Part shown: piece by piece, positions 1 to 10,500 of the stretch | How positions within the stretch are numbered: the stretch's first letter is position 1 | Layout: each line of letters opens with the position of its first letter | NCBI GenBank assembly: GCA_037903355.1 | Contig: JBAJFE010000037.1 | Coordinates: 248,001 to 312,000 of the forward strand | Source: Trichuris trichiura | Taxonomy: Eukaryota > Nematoda > Enoplea > Trichinellida > Trichuridae | Length of the DNA: 64,000 nucleotides | Direction: 5' to 3' | Program-made: the position numbers and the translations under genes | Notes under the pieces: model-generated | What the model was told of the DNA's origin: nothing | The model's database searches: none | The model's input: only the letters and a program-made list of their open reading frames with translations

Positions 1-8
1 ATATCGTA

Positions 9-40
9 GCTTTCGGGACCAACCTTGTCCCGTCGTCAGC
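9..40 (-). ncRNA. Hammerhead-ribozyme-like motif at the PLE 3' side
   Basis: Read on the minus strand, CTGACGA is followed by a 6-bp stem (CGGGAC/GTCCCG) and then AAAGC. This matches the CUGANGA, stem II and GAAA elements of a hammerhead core, although the G of GAAA is shared with the stem. The copy near 11.6 kb has CGGGTC/GACCCG in the same place, a compensatory change that argues for a conserved stem. Stem III and the cleavage site cannot be assigned because the window ends here. Confidence 0.5.
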
Positions 41-229
41 GATGATGGTAATGTAAGTTTCACTGCGGTGATAGGGTATTTGTCGGTCAGGGAAGGAGAG
101 GGGGCGCCAGTCGGTATGGGGCAACAACCCGTTTAACTGATAACAGATGTCCTTATCGAGCTGACCTTTACCCCTTTGTTACGGTTAATGGAAACGTTAT
201 TACGAATGAACAAGGACTCCTTTATTTGC

Positions 230-573
230 CTAAGGCGGGAAAAGGTTCTCGCAGCAAATGATCGTCGGGAGCAGACCGAGTGAGCCTTGAGAGGAATGTT
301 CAGCGACCGCGGAGGTGTTTTTCGCCTTTTCCATGGCTTCTAGTAGTGGTATGTTTCTTGGACATCCTCTTCGTTTGCTGTGTATCCCGTTCAGTTCTTC
401 TTCCGCGGTCCGGTAACTGTTGAGCGCTTTCATGTGTTCGGCATACCTGTCAAATAAAGTGTTGCCCGTTTCTCATATGTAGGAGGCGTTGCAATCACAT
501 TTTATACCATAAGCGACGCCCGGTCTTTGCTCGAAGGGAACTTTGATGTTATCGTTCCGGACTAGAGAACGTA
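230..573 (-). pseudogene. PLE GIY-YIG endonuclease remnant
   Basis: In one minus-strand frame the translation from about 573 downward reads through a GIY-YIG-like core: GVAYGIKCDCNASYI, then a TGA stop, then ETGNTLFDRYAEH, and on to an end near 230. The stop sits where the Gly of the usual Y-I-G-E motif is expected (GGA to TGA), so one substitution explains it. The downstream Cys and His residues of the linker and an arginine-rich helix are still recognisable. The preceding RT segment is in a different frame, so this domain is not expressed as part of an intact polyprotein. Family assignment rests on the motif and its position after the RT. Confidence 0.7.
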
Positions 574-1392
574 CGTTGGGAGAAGACGCGGTAGCCATAC
601 TGGCGTCCCATGCGTTGCAAGTGTTCCCCTAGGCCGACAGAATAAGGGATCGGGATGACTGGGTGGGGATGACCCTCACTATTTGACCTGTTAACGGGTG
701 GGTTTAACCTTCGTGCTATGGTCGAGGTTACGAAGGCTTTTGGGGTAGCCATTTTTCTCCAACGCCGTCGCAATGTGGTGTAGCTCAGAATTCAGGAACT
801 CTGGGTCACTGATTGCGATGGCGCGGTCCACCATCCCTGTCATGATACCCTGGTTTACTGACATGGGGTGGTGTGAGGAGAAGTGCAGGTGTCTGTCAGA
901 ATGAGTCGGTTTCCTGTGTACTGTTGTTCTTAAGCACGAAACCTCTCGGTGAACCAACACATCCAATAGGGGAAGTTTCCTGCTCACTTCCCTATCAATC
1001 GTAAAGGAACTCTGTCCTGGGAAGATCGAATGCAAGCGCTTCAAAAGAGATTCTTCCTGCCCTTTTTTGACAATAGCAAAAATGTCATTGACGTAACATT
1101 TGAACAGACGGGAAGTCGAAGGGTTGTCCGTCCCTCCTAAAGCTATCTGCTCTAGCTGTTCCATAAACAATTCAGCCAGGTCCGGGGATAATTGACTTCC
1201 CATTGGAGCCCCCTCAGTCTGTCCGAAGAAACTTTCTTGGAACCTGAAGTAGTTTTCTTCACGCATACAAAACGAGACTAACTTAACTATTTGGAAAGGA
1301 TTCAGCTTGGTTCTCTCGCCTAAGCTGGAGTCCGAGTCCAACAGGGACTGACGAGTCCAAGGGTGAACTGTAACTTCAACCGAGGACTGCAC
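549..1392 (-). pseudogene. PLE reverse transcriptase fragment
   Basis: The open segment 1392-691 contains GAPMGSQLSPDLAELFMEQLE (the PMGS..SP..A box of Penelope-type RTs) and CYVNDIFAI where an active enzyme has YVDD. One of the catalytic aspartates is therefore Asn here, which alone should disable catalysis. Further on, LPLLDVLVHR and the HRKPTHSDRHLHFSSHHP stretch are characteristic of PLE thumb regions. The frame changes near 715, after which 773-549 continues with the conserved PYS-G-EHLQRMGRQYG region that links RT to endonuclease. No start codon or N-terminal RT motifs are present. Confidence 0.8.
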
Positions 1393-1477
1393 CTTCTTAA
1401 GGTTTGATGGATTTCAACTGCCAAAGGTTCAGTGTGTCTGTTCACTGGTCGGCTTTTTGGAGGTAACTAAGTCAAGT

Positions 1478-1505
1478 CAATACTACTACTACTACTTGTT
1501 GTTGC
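1478..1505. repeat. Short CTA/GTT trinucleotide tract
   Basis: A short run of tac/tact units followed by ttg units lies between the PLE fragment and the hairpin. It is a simple repeat with no coding support. Confidence 0.6.
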
Positions 1506-1604
1506 TCCTTTCCTTAGCACACCTTTATTTTACGCTTAGAATGTCCAGTGGCAAAGCTTTACGCGATTTGCGAAAAACTGCATTGTTTTCCATTAGCTCC
1601 AACT

Positions 1605-1892
1605 ATCACTACTTCATACGGTATGTGTTCTTGCCCGTTGATGGGTTCTGAAATTAAACCGAAGCAAATGCCCTACCAACGGATGGATGAGCAATTATTA
1701 AGGAAAAATACAGAACAAGTACTTAAACAGTTCCTGTTCCTCCAGTTCCTTAAACAGTACATGAACTGTTTAAGTACTTGTTCTGTATTTCTCCTTAATA
1801 ATTGCTCATCCATCCGTTGGTAGGGCATTTGCTTCGGTTTAATTTCAGAACCCATCAACGGGCAAGAACACATACCGTATGAAGTAGTGATG
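1605..1892. repeat. Long near-perfect inverted repeat (foldback element)
   Basis: The arm 1605-1733 is matched almost base for base, in reverse complement, by 1763-1892, leaving a 29-bp spacer. Transcribed in either direction this would form a hairpin of about 129 bp. Each arm gives the same short open frame on opposite strands, which is why mirror-image ORFs appear here; neither is likely to be a gene. The element could be a foldback transposon or a MITE-like duplication. No target-site duplication was identified. Confidence 0.85.
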
Positions 1893-3310
1893 AAAATGCA
1901 TTGCCCCGTTAAGAAACACCCCGTGTTCAAGATTAGCTCCAAGTAAGCCTAATGCATTACTGATGAAGAACTGAAATAGGTGCTAATTTGTATCCATCAG
2001 GAGTAGCTCACTGGATTCCTTCTGTATCTTTGTGCAGCTCTGCCTGTGGCATACCAGAAAGAGGAGAGATTCATGGTAAGCGCACTTTTTGCCATTGCTT
2101 GATAGCAAAGGTTCTGTTTTATCGAACGCGCATTAGTGAAGTGCAACCTTAAAAGAATGCTACTGCGTTTTCAAAAATTGTTTCCGCTTGCCATTAGTTT
2201 CAGTCTGACATTTATCTTTTTTCTGTAGTTCATAACGGTATGGGACGTCACATGCCTTATAACACTTATAGCCGACGCTGATAGCAAGTTATCAGTTTCG
2301 GAATGGACAACCACGTCTGATTGCTGTGATTCGTCGAGCACATGAGTCAGTGATCCACACAGATAAGGTTGCATGGGGCTTAGTAAAGTAGATAACGTAA
2401 TAAGCAGTTTAATCAAATGACCTAATTGCCATGTTGATACGGATGCATATTTCTTCCTCAGCATTTTCGTTTTGATTTTCCCCTCAATTTCGTCCATTGA
2501 GCAACGGAAAATTCAGTTAGTCGGTGCCAAAAGGAAGCTGACGTTATGTTCCAGCGAGCTGCTATTAAATAAAGCTGGCTGGCTGTTTAAAGTTTAATGG
2601 TTCCATTGAGCCTTCTTTTCTATTAAACGTTTTCGTGTTTCCATCGTGCCTTCTGCGTGATAACGTTCACCTTGCCTTTGACTTGATTGTAATGTTTCGG
2701 GTAGGAGCTTTTTCTTAAGACAACGTTTCTGCGTGAATTCTTCTGCAAGGCAGTATACCATTGTTAATTGCCGAATGGTGGTTCGATTGCGTTTGTCCGT
2801 GGTTCAGCTGACGGTTTGAAAGAGGATCGAAGCTTCTATTCTTTTTTTAAGTACTGGCAGAGGTTCATTTCTTCTGCCTCTGCGTTAGGAAATGAAATTG
2901 TTGTTTTCATGTGCTTTAAAAATTTCCTAAACGTGCAAACTGAGCAGCATAATTTCCTTGATATGGAAACGCAGCATTCCGTTAACTATATAATAAGCAA
3001 AAGCTGCTTTGCCTGACGTTACTTCCTTCATTCCGTTCCTAAATCAGCGTAAACAATCCATTGGTTGGATGATAAAAATTGACTTTATTCATCAGAAATG
3101 TTTTTAAACGTATGCTCCGGAATTTCGGGATAAAAGAAGTGCCTTCAGTCATGAAGTGTTTTCACGTACAAATCAGCTGTTGCTGCGTTCAGCGATTATT
3201 TCTTTTTCTACCCGTCGTGTAGGCAAATGTAAACAGCGCAGTTTGCTCAGCCATCCTTTCAGGACAATAGCTTCTTGTAGCTGTATGCTAAAGTAGGAGT
3301 CGAAAAATTC
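1893..3310. other. Intergenic, no recognisable gene
   Basis: Short open frames exist on both strands (for example 2171-2497 minus and 2768-3016 plus), but none has a recognisable domain, a convincing splice pattern or consistent codon use. The stretch just before 3311 on the plus strand is the likely 3' flank of the minus-strand glycosyltransferase gene. Confidence 0.6.
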
Positions 3311-4396
3311 CTATGCATTCGTGCATGTAATATAAGCTTGCTGGAACTTCTTCCATGCCTGTCGCATCAACTCGGGTGTCTTGAACTCACCAATGGCTAG
3401 TGCTGTGCAAACCTCGCTTTCACTAACGAAAGTGCTATGCTCAGGGAGGAATATTATACCTGGCACATCAGTTCTTTTTACGCCCGCTGCAAGCGCAATA
3501 ATTCCGGTTAAATAAGCGTCGTCGACACTGATGTAGCCGGAATGGTGGAAGCTTGAAGTACGTTGCTCGTGGGCGCGAAGTAAGGCTGCTGGGACGTCAT
3601 TGGTGATCAGCAAGACCCTGCCGGAGCAATATTCCGGATAGTACATGTATGGATATGTAGTGGGATTGATGGCCCATTTATCGGAGTGGTGTACTATTCC
3701 CCACTCGTACAAATGACCGTAAATCTCTTTTTCACGATAACGACGCGCTGACATAAAATGTTCAAGCCTTTTGGGCGACATGAGCATGTCGGAATCTCCT
3801 TGTACGAAGAAGTCGACTTGTGCGCTATGTTCGTCCATCCACTGTAAAATGGAAAGCGATTTTAGGGTCAAGTTGAAGTAGCTGTCGATGAAGTCGGCTT
3901 GCAGTATGTCGCCGTAGAGTGATGATTCGTTAGTTATGTTCAAGTTGTTAGCCGAATGGGACGATTTGCCTACGGCAAATACGACAGGACACTGTATCTG
4001 GGACGCCCACGTTTCTCGTATGGCTTTTCGTTGTTCAACTTCTTCGATTCGCGTCTTGAGTACGACTACAAATTTAGGTTGCCTTGAGTCGTCTGGTTGC
4101 CTTGAAGCAGAGCAGTTGACGATGTGAGGTATAATTGTGAGGTTAACGCTTTTTGGGAACGGTATCACTGGTCTTGTCAATCCTAACGAATTGCGGTGAT
4201 AAAGCGAAATGGTGGACGCAATGAATAACAATGTTAGTGCAGCCCAGATAAACTGTAGGAGTCTCCTTTCGGCGATGGTCCATTCCTTGAACCTATTCTT
4301 CACCATTAACGGTTCGAACGATTGCATTAGTGCGAATTGTATCGTGTGTAAAACGTGCACAGCTAAACCGGCGAGAAACGGTGGTCTTGTTTGCAC
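3311..4396 (-). CDS. Beta-1,3-galactosyltransferase-like enzyme (GT31)
   Basis: A type II Golgi glycosyltransferase expected to transfer a sugar from a UDP-sugar to a glycoprotein or glycolipid acceptor in beta-1,3 linkage. From the longest start it is 361 residues. Met31 (at 4306) is the better start because it leaves a short cytosolic tail before one membrane anchor (LLQFIWAALTLLFIASTISL). Lumenal GT31 motifs appear in order: RKAIRETWASQ, VVFAVG, a YGDILQ-DF-DSYFNLTLKSL stretch, the metal-binding FFVQGDSD (DxD as D-S-D), YPYMYYPEYCSG and VDDAYLTG. Several N-x-S/T sites are present. It is a single open exon. The donor and acceptor specificity cannot be read from sequence, and other GT31 enzymes (N-acetylglucosaminyl or N-acetylgalactosaminyl transferases) share these motifs. 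Confidence 0.85.
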   Translation of the reverse strand: MQTRPPFLAGLAVHVLHTIQFALMQSFEPLMVKNRFKEWTIAERRLLQFIWAALTLLFIASTISLYHRNSLGLTRPVIPFPKSVNLTIIPHIVNCSASRQPDDSRQPKFVVVLKTRIEEVEQRKAIRETWASQIQCPVVFAVGKSSHSANNLNITNESSLYGDILQADFIDSYFNLTLKSLSILQWMDEHSAQVDFFVQGDSDMLMSPKRLEHFMSARRYREKEIYGHLYEWGIVHHSDKWAINPTTYPYMYYPEYCSGRVLLITNDVPAALLRAHEQRTSSFHHSGYISVDDAYLTGIIALAAGVKRTDVPGIIFLPEHSTFVSESEVCTALAIGEFKTPELMRQAWKKFQQAYITCTNA

Positions 4397-5842
4397 ACGC
4401 TTTAGGCTGACTGATAATAATTTTTGTTTGACGACTATTAGCAGCTGGCCATTTGAATTTCATTCCGGTTTGTATACAGGATGAATCATAGTTTCCTTTA
4501 TTGAATAGAAGGTGAGCTGTAGAAATTAAAATTGGAGGCACAGCCTCGTTCTGTTGAGCGTTTGTCAAATCTTTGGCTTAGCGGTTTGACACGTTGAAGA
4601 AATCGTTGATATGGTTTGAATGCTAGAGGCATGTTATTGGGAGAACGGTACGATTGAATCATTTGCCCGCGTTGTTTGCTCTGGAAGTTGCACACCGGGG
4701 GTGTTTAAACACGCAGGTTCACCTGTTCGATGCGTCGGCAGTGTGACTGGATCTTTGTTCCGCTTTTTGAATGTTTGAGTAACCATTGGAAGTTGGCAAG
4801 TCATTCCTGCGCTTGAAGTGTGCATTAGCCGTCCTGCCACTACTTGGAAATTTGCGCAACGTTCAAAGCATTGTGTTCAACCTAGTTATTGCTAAAATGC
4901 AATTATTATCGTGCAGCTCTCTAGACACAGTGAACAATAAACTATGAGTCTTAAGAATATTCCTTTGAATGTTTGCTCAAGTTACAAGAGGGGATATGTC
5001 GCGAGAACCGTTTCCAAGTCGGATAGTTTGTGGAGCCCCTCTAGTTTGCTTAATATTTTAATTAACGAAGACAAACGATTGCATCCAACGTAATCTCTGA
5101 TTCAAGACAGAGAAAGGTATCTAAGGTGGTAAAGCGTAAACCAACGCCATTAGTCAGACATGTTCGCTACGAAACGACGAATTGACGCTTTGTCATGCCG
5201 ATACGATACTCCACCTTTCCCAGCCTAAGACGGTTCAAGCCTTTCGGGACATTAAACAGTTTTCTGGAAGGTTATTTTTATTTCAGTGTTTCGATATTTT
5301 TCGTTAAGTCGCCTCAATTTTACGCAAATGAGTTGCTATTCGATTTCATTGCTTGTACTTATGGGATGTTAAATAGGTTTACAGAAACAGTGGGCAGTCC
5401 TTTTGTGTTGACTCAGCTTTTTTCTTGCCTGCGTTCGGTTTGAGCTCAACTCTACATTGCTCAGAAAGAACACCATTTCTTCTCACCCTACGTCAGTGCT
5501 GGTGAAGAAGTTGGCGGTCATCTATCACATCCGTTTAAGCACCCGACTCCAACCAGGTGGCTATTCCATATTGAGTAGTAAAAATCTGAAAGAAAATTCC
5601 TTTAGCCATTTATTGTAACAACATGTCAATTGAAGGTAAGAGGAAGAAAAGGAAAACAAAGTAACAGTAAGGCCAGTTAGAAGAATGAGATGCCAAGCAA
5701 CTGCCGCCGCCATCAAAACGAGCAACAGACTTAAGTAAAGGTGCAACAAGGTGTGCATGTGTGCGTACACGAATAAAGTTTGCAGCGATGCTTCAGCGTT
5801 CTCCGCTTTTTCATTGCTCTCACTGTAAGCAGCTGTGGCCAT
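4397..5842. other. Intergenic, no recognisable gene
   Basis: Only short open frames on both strands, without domains or supported splice chains. A plus-strand frame at 5195-5443 is hydrophobic and aromatic but resembles nothing I know. The part next to 5843 is the 3' flank of the next minus-strand gene. Confidence 0.5.
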
Positions 5843-7038
5843 TTAGTACGGTTTACGCGGAATGGAAAAAGTCGAATTTGGTATTCGAGGGGAGAAGAGC
5901 AATGGAGGCGGTGGATAAGGTGGCACTAATGACACTGGCATTGCACTTGCGCCGTAAGCTGGAATCGTAAGGCCGACTGGCATTGACTGGACGGAATACG
6001 ATGGGCCTAAAGGTTGCTGCGATAGGCTAGAGTCCATTGATACGCCCCGCGTAGGACGCAGAGGCGATGAAGGTACACAATGTTTTTGCATTGGAGAAAC
6101 GTACCCACTTGGCTTCTCTACTGGCTGAGGTAGCGAAAAGGGAGGCGGATACCAAAGTTGGTTTCCTTTAAAAAAGGCTGTTATGTAATTGGTAGAAATA
6201 CTTTTTCCTCGTCAATTATTTAAAAAATTGAGCAAATCCGTTACTGGCTAAAGGAAACTCAAATAAAGTGACGCAAACCTGCGTTAGGAATTGTCGCCGC
6301 AGATATCGCTTCAGAATGATCATTCATTGTGGCTGTACCCTGATTACAGGTAAATAATGGTCCACTACGGGTAGCTGTCTCCTGTCGATTAGGAGTACCG
6401 TATAAACTGGTCACATCGGTGCAGGATTGATTTACACAACTCTCGTCTGGAAAAACAAAGATAGGCCGATGGACCATTGCCAACTGGTCAATGATCACTA
6501 TGTATAGCAGAATTGCGTTTCGACGAAGATAAGGCAGTCCTTAACGACGCGCTGAGAATGATTGAAAGGAATACGTCCCGTACTTACCAGGGCCAGGTAG
6601 GTTACGCAAACATGTTGGAAGTGTATCTTCAGCATCCAATGCAACAACGCTTATATTGAACCACGGAGGGCCTTCGCCAACAATGGCAACAGGGTAATAG
6701 TCTATCTCTTTGAGACGCTGAAATCTTCGGCGATACCTGGGCTGCTCAGTGCTCAACGGTTCTTTGAACCGGGCGACAACAATATTGGCATTGCAATTAT
6801 CTGCACAACCTTGCAAATAGCTTTCCAAGAGTGGACCTTTACGGCAGGCGTGCGTGAAGTCCAGCGTTTCAGGTAACCATTTGCAAACGGGTATGGCCAC
6901 TCCCACAACAGGCACTAACGCCATCCGTAATGGCACACAGCAGGCAAATTTTATCCAGCCGCGCCACAACACCGTGTTAGGTGATCCCCTGCAAGTTGGA
7001 TCACCAACATCCCAACGAGAGGGTCGTCTGCGCTTCAA
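5843..7038 (-). CDS. Unrecognised protein with basic N-terminus and Pro-rich tail
   Basis: Three minus-strand exons, 7038-6588, 6497-6279 and 6165-5843, join with the same phase (1) at both introns and total 993 nt, coding for 330 residues. The donors are CTG/GTAAGT and CAG/GTTTGC, and the acceptors are TACATAG and TTTTTTAAAG. The N-terminus is basic (MKRRRPSRWDVG) and is followed by a hydrophobic stretch (residues about 29-52) and several cysteines. The last exon is rich in Pro, Ser and Tyr and includes VPPYPPPPLLF, a likely WW- or SH3-domain ligand. I do not recognise the family. The KRRRPSRWD start resembles RNA-binding and splicing proteins, but no RNA-binding domain is visible. The length, phases and splice sites support a real gene. 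Confidence 0.55.
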
Positions 7039-7529
7039 ATGAATACTTTCATCGCCGGTCGACTTAACGAAGCGCGCAACAAAAGTTCAATTAGACCGGG
7101 GAAAAAAGTTTACACGTCACACTGCGCCTACCGTAGAAGGTGTGTTCGGGCATGTATTGGCCGCACATCCATTTGAATCACGAACATGTTCAGCCTCGGC
7201 GCCTTCAAGAAGAGTTTGCGCTTCCTAAGATTAGATAAGGTCAACTATTAGAAGCTTCTTCGGAAAAACTATGCTCGCTTTGTTTGTCCGACATGCCAGG
7301 ATTCATGCCCCTCCTATTTTACGAAGATGCATACGATAAAAGACGAACCTCTCGGAGCCGACTACATCCCGTCGCCAGCTTACCAGAATGACGTTTGATA
7401 TGCTGACAAGGTGACATAGCCAGTACCGAAAGCTAATTTGCGTCCTGAATGGGTCAGGTCAGGCTGCTGCTATCTGGCATGCGAGCTGCGCGATGCCTCT
7501 CGCAACATGCCAATGTATTGAGAGTTCGA
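7039..7529. other. Intergenic spacer between two minus-strand genes
   Basis: No supported exon. It should contain the promoter or trans-splice region of the gene starting at 7038 and the 3' untranslated region of the one ending at 7530. Confidence 0.4.
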
Positions 7530-10500
7530 CTACCGAGCCTGAAATATTCTTGTAAAAATAGGTGGATGGAGTTGCCACGCGTTGAGGCTGTTTTCCTTCG
7601 TTGCCGATTGAGTCCTCATATTATTATTGGAGAAAAGTTTAAATAAAAACAATACAGACAAGGGGAGTTCAACTCGGTTCACCTGTTTTGCTTTGATGGC
7701 ATCCGCTTGCTTTCTTTCAAACTCTTCAATGATCGCAAGCGCAGGAGAAATCACTGCGCTTGCGCTTGCGGTCGCTCCCGTAATGGTTTTTTTCGTCTTT
7801 CCTTCCGAAGCAGGTTGGTTCCTCGATCCTGCAGGCGAAACATCAAGAATGCGTACAGGCGAAGGCTTCGATGATTTTTTCAATATATTCTTGGTTATAT
7901 TATTTCCGCGGCTAACCTGCCGACGCTTCATAGCATCGGGTCGTCTTATCTTGGCGGTCGCATTTTCTTCTCTTCTTAACGGCCGACGTTTTTCTTGTCG
8001 CTGCTTTTCCCGTATGGCCGCGATCTTCGCTTTTGGCGGTAAAACCCTTCTTTTTGGATGTGCTTCGGGGGAAACGTCGCTCTCTGAACTTGAATACATG
8101 ATCTTTTTCTTCTTCTTCTTTTTCTTCTGCTTGCTCCGAGATGGGTCCGGCGGTGAACACTCGTTCATTTCTTCAGTTAACCTGTCGTTGTCTGCAAGAT
8201 GTTAGCACATAGTTTCCAAAGGATCAATTTCGTCAGCAATCTGACCGCGTGCGTTTTTTGGACTGCTCGGAGACTGTTCCTTATTTCTTTTCCGCAAATT
8301 ATCATTGTCGGTACTGCTTGAAGCAGAAGGCGAGTTTGTCAGCTGAGAAAATCTCTCGTCCTCAGCCGCTGAGAGTTCCATGTTGCCATCGATAGAGACA
8401 GTGGTTGCACCCTCCGTGGATAGCCTTGAAATTAGGCTTGGCTCGTCTGCCGTAGGATGCAAGGCTTCTTATGCAGTTTATTCGACATGAGATGCTCACC
8501 AAGTTTCTTGTTGTTGTCCTCCGCGCAAGGAAAAAGTTGTTCTTCCATAGACACATGATCCAACATCAAATCAGGCGATTCAGTAGAATTTTCAACTTCC
8601 GCAGAAAGGACAGTTTCGCTGGCGTTCTTGCCGGAAGTTTGATTCTGCAACTACGAGGTGCAAGTTTACCGAAGCGCTCTTGACGCCCTCAAAAGAAAAG
8701 CCTCACCTCGCACGCCTTACTGCAGTCTTCAGCTGCGGGCAAAGTGCCAATGGAATTTACAAATTCTGTAGAAGTGACAGTGTCACAGCTGGGACAGTTT
8801 GTACGCTGAAACAAAGCCTAAATGCTCCTGATGTCCCTAGAAGAAAGGCTTACCTCAAATGTTCCATTGTCGTCTGTCATCACGGGCAAAACTTCAACGG
8901 AATTTTCAACTTCTGCCAACGTGACAGTTTCATTGTTGTCGATGGAATTGTTTGCCTCCAACTGCGAAAACAGCCGAAGTTTTGCTCAGCGCTTTTGCCG
9001 TCCGTACAAAAAAGACTTACCTCTGTTGTTCGGTTACTATCTGCTATGGGGGCAATAGTATCAATGCAATTCGCTTCTTCTGCAGAAATGATAGTTTCGT
9101 TGCTGCTTGAGGTGTTTGTACATGGCTACACGGAAAGTCAAAATTTCCCATCAACTTTGACGTCTATTGAAGACTTACGTCAGATAGATGGTCGTTGTCG
9201 TCCAGTATCGCTGGCAAAATGTGGGTGCAATCGGCAACTTCCATTGAACTGACAGTTTCGTCAGTGTTTTTGGAATTTTTTGTTTCCACCTACAAAGTTC
9301 GTAAGTCAATCCCAGCGATTTTTAACGCCCGTAGAGGAAAGGTTTACCTCCGATGTTTGGTCGCTGTCCGCCGTTACAAGCAAGGTTGCAATACAACTAG
9401 CGACTTCGATAAAAGAAACTGATTCGTTGGAGTTCGTTCTGCCCACCTACAAAGAGAGCACAATTCGCTTTAGCGCTTCCGATTTCCATTGAGAAAAGAA
9501 TTAACCTCAGATGTTTGCTCGTTGTCTGCTAACACGGGCGATGCATCAATGCAATTCACTACTTCTGAAGAAACGTCAGTTTCGCTGTTGCTTGAATTCT
9601 TCGTCTGCAACTTATAAAGAGAGCCAAAACATTCCTCATGGCTATCGACGCCCTTATAAGGCCTACCTCGCATGTTTGATTGTTGTCTGATGTAATGAGC
9701 GGGCTCCCAAAGGAATCCACAACTTCAGCAAAAAGTACACTTTCATTGGAGTTGTTGATCGAAGAAGTTCTGCGACAATTCTGACCTCCATGCAACGTAC
9801 TGCGCGACTTTTTCGGCTGGCGATTACGAGGCTTTCCATTGTTGGCACATTTTGCTGCTGATCTCTTTCCAATGTTTGCGGGTGATTTTTTAGCTTCGCT
9901 CAAGATTGTCTTCGTTTCTTTATCCTTTGATGGCGGATCATTGGCGGATATCGAATCAGGCTTGTTGTTCCCGCTTGAAGAAACTATTGTCCATTGGGCG
10001 TTGCATGTTCTTAGAAGCAAAAGAGGGAAAAGTGTGGGATTTTCCTTCATGAACGTGGCGAGATCGGGAAAGCTTGGAGCATGCCAACCGCCTGGCACTA
10101 TTTTTCCGCCGGGAAAAGGCTCTATCATAGGTATAAAGCGGCGATGGGTTCTCTGAATAATATTTTTAACTGCGTCGACGGTTAAGTCCACGCAAGATGA
10201 CCCGCAAAGAGCGGATACGCCTATTAAGTCGGACGCCAGCGGCTTGCCACAGTAGGCACAATGAGTGCAAGTCAGCTGAGTTTTAAAAAGACACTGAACA
10301 GAGGAACAATCGCCCGTCAGCTTTGTCATCGTATTGCACTTGGGGCATACGAAGTGCTCATTGTAAAAGCAGAAACGTGCGCATGACCACACGCTTCCAA
10401 TTTCATGCAAAAATATGCTGCAATTCTTGCAAGCGATCGCCCTCTCATCAGGAGTGATCATCTTCAAACAGGCAAAGCACCGGCTGATGTTTGTTGAAGC

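Larger units (their letters stand above)
1..1420 (-). mobile_element. Decayed Penelope-like retroelement (3' part)
   Basis: On the minus strand a reverse-transcriptase fragment is followed by a GIY-YIG endonuclease remnant and then by a hammerhead-like motif. This is the order found in endonuclease-bearing Penelope-like elements (PLEs). The copy is 5'-truncated: only the part of the RT from just before the palm motifs is present, and reading continuity is broken by at least two frameshifts (near 710-770 and 550-600) and one in-frame stop. PLEs copy themselves by target-primed reverse transcription, and hammerhead motifs in their terminal repeats are described for the class. The left boundary lies outside the window, so the full 3' end cannot be seen. 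It might belong to the nematode Nematis-type PLEs, but that is a guess. Confidence 0.8.

Noticed and set aside
1548..1942. Two long open frames on opposite strands with the same peptide
   Set aside because: They are the two arms of the inverted repeat read in opposite directions, not genes.
2171..2497. 108-codon minus-strand frame
   Set aside because: No domain, no splice context and no similarity I recognise; likely chance.
7627..8205. 192-codon plus-strand frame, Phe- and Ala-rich
   Set aside because: It is the antisense of the Lys-rich last coding exons of the minus-strand gene. The poly-Phe run mirrors the poly-Lys run.
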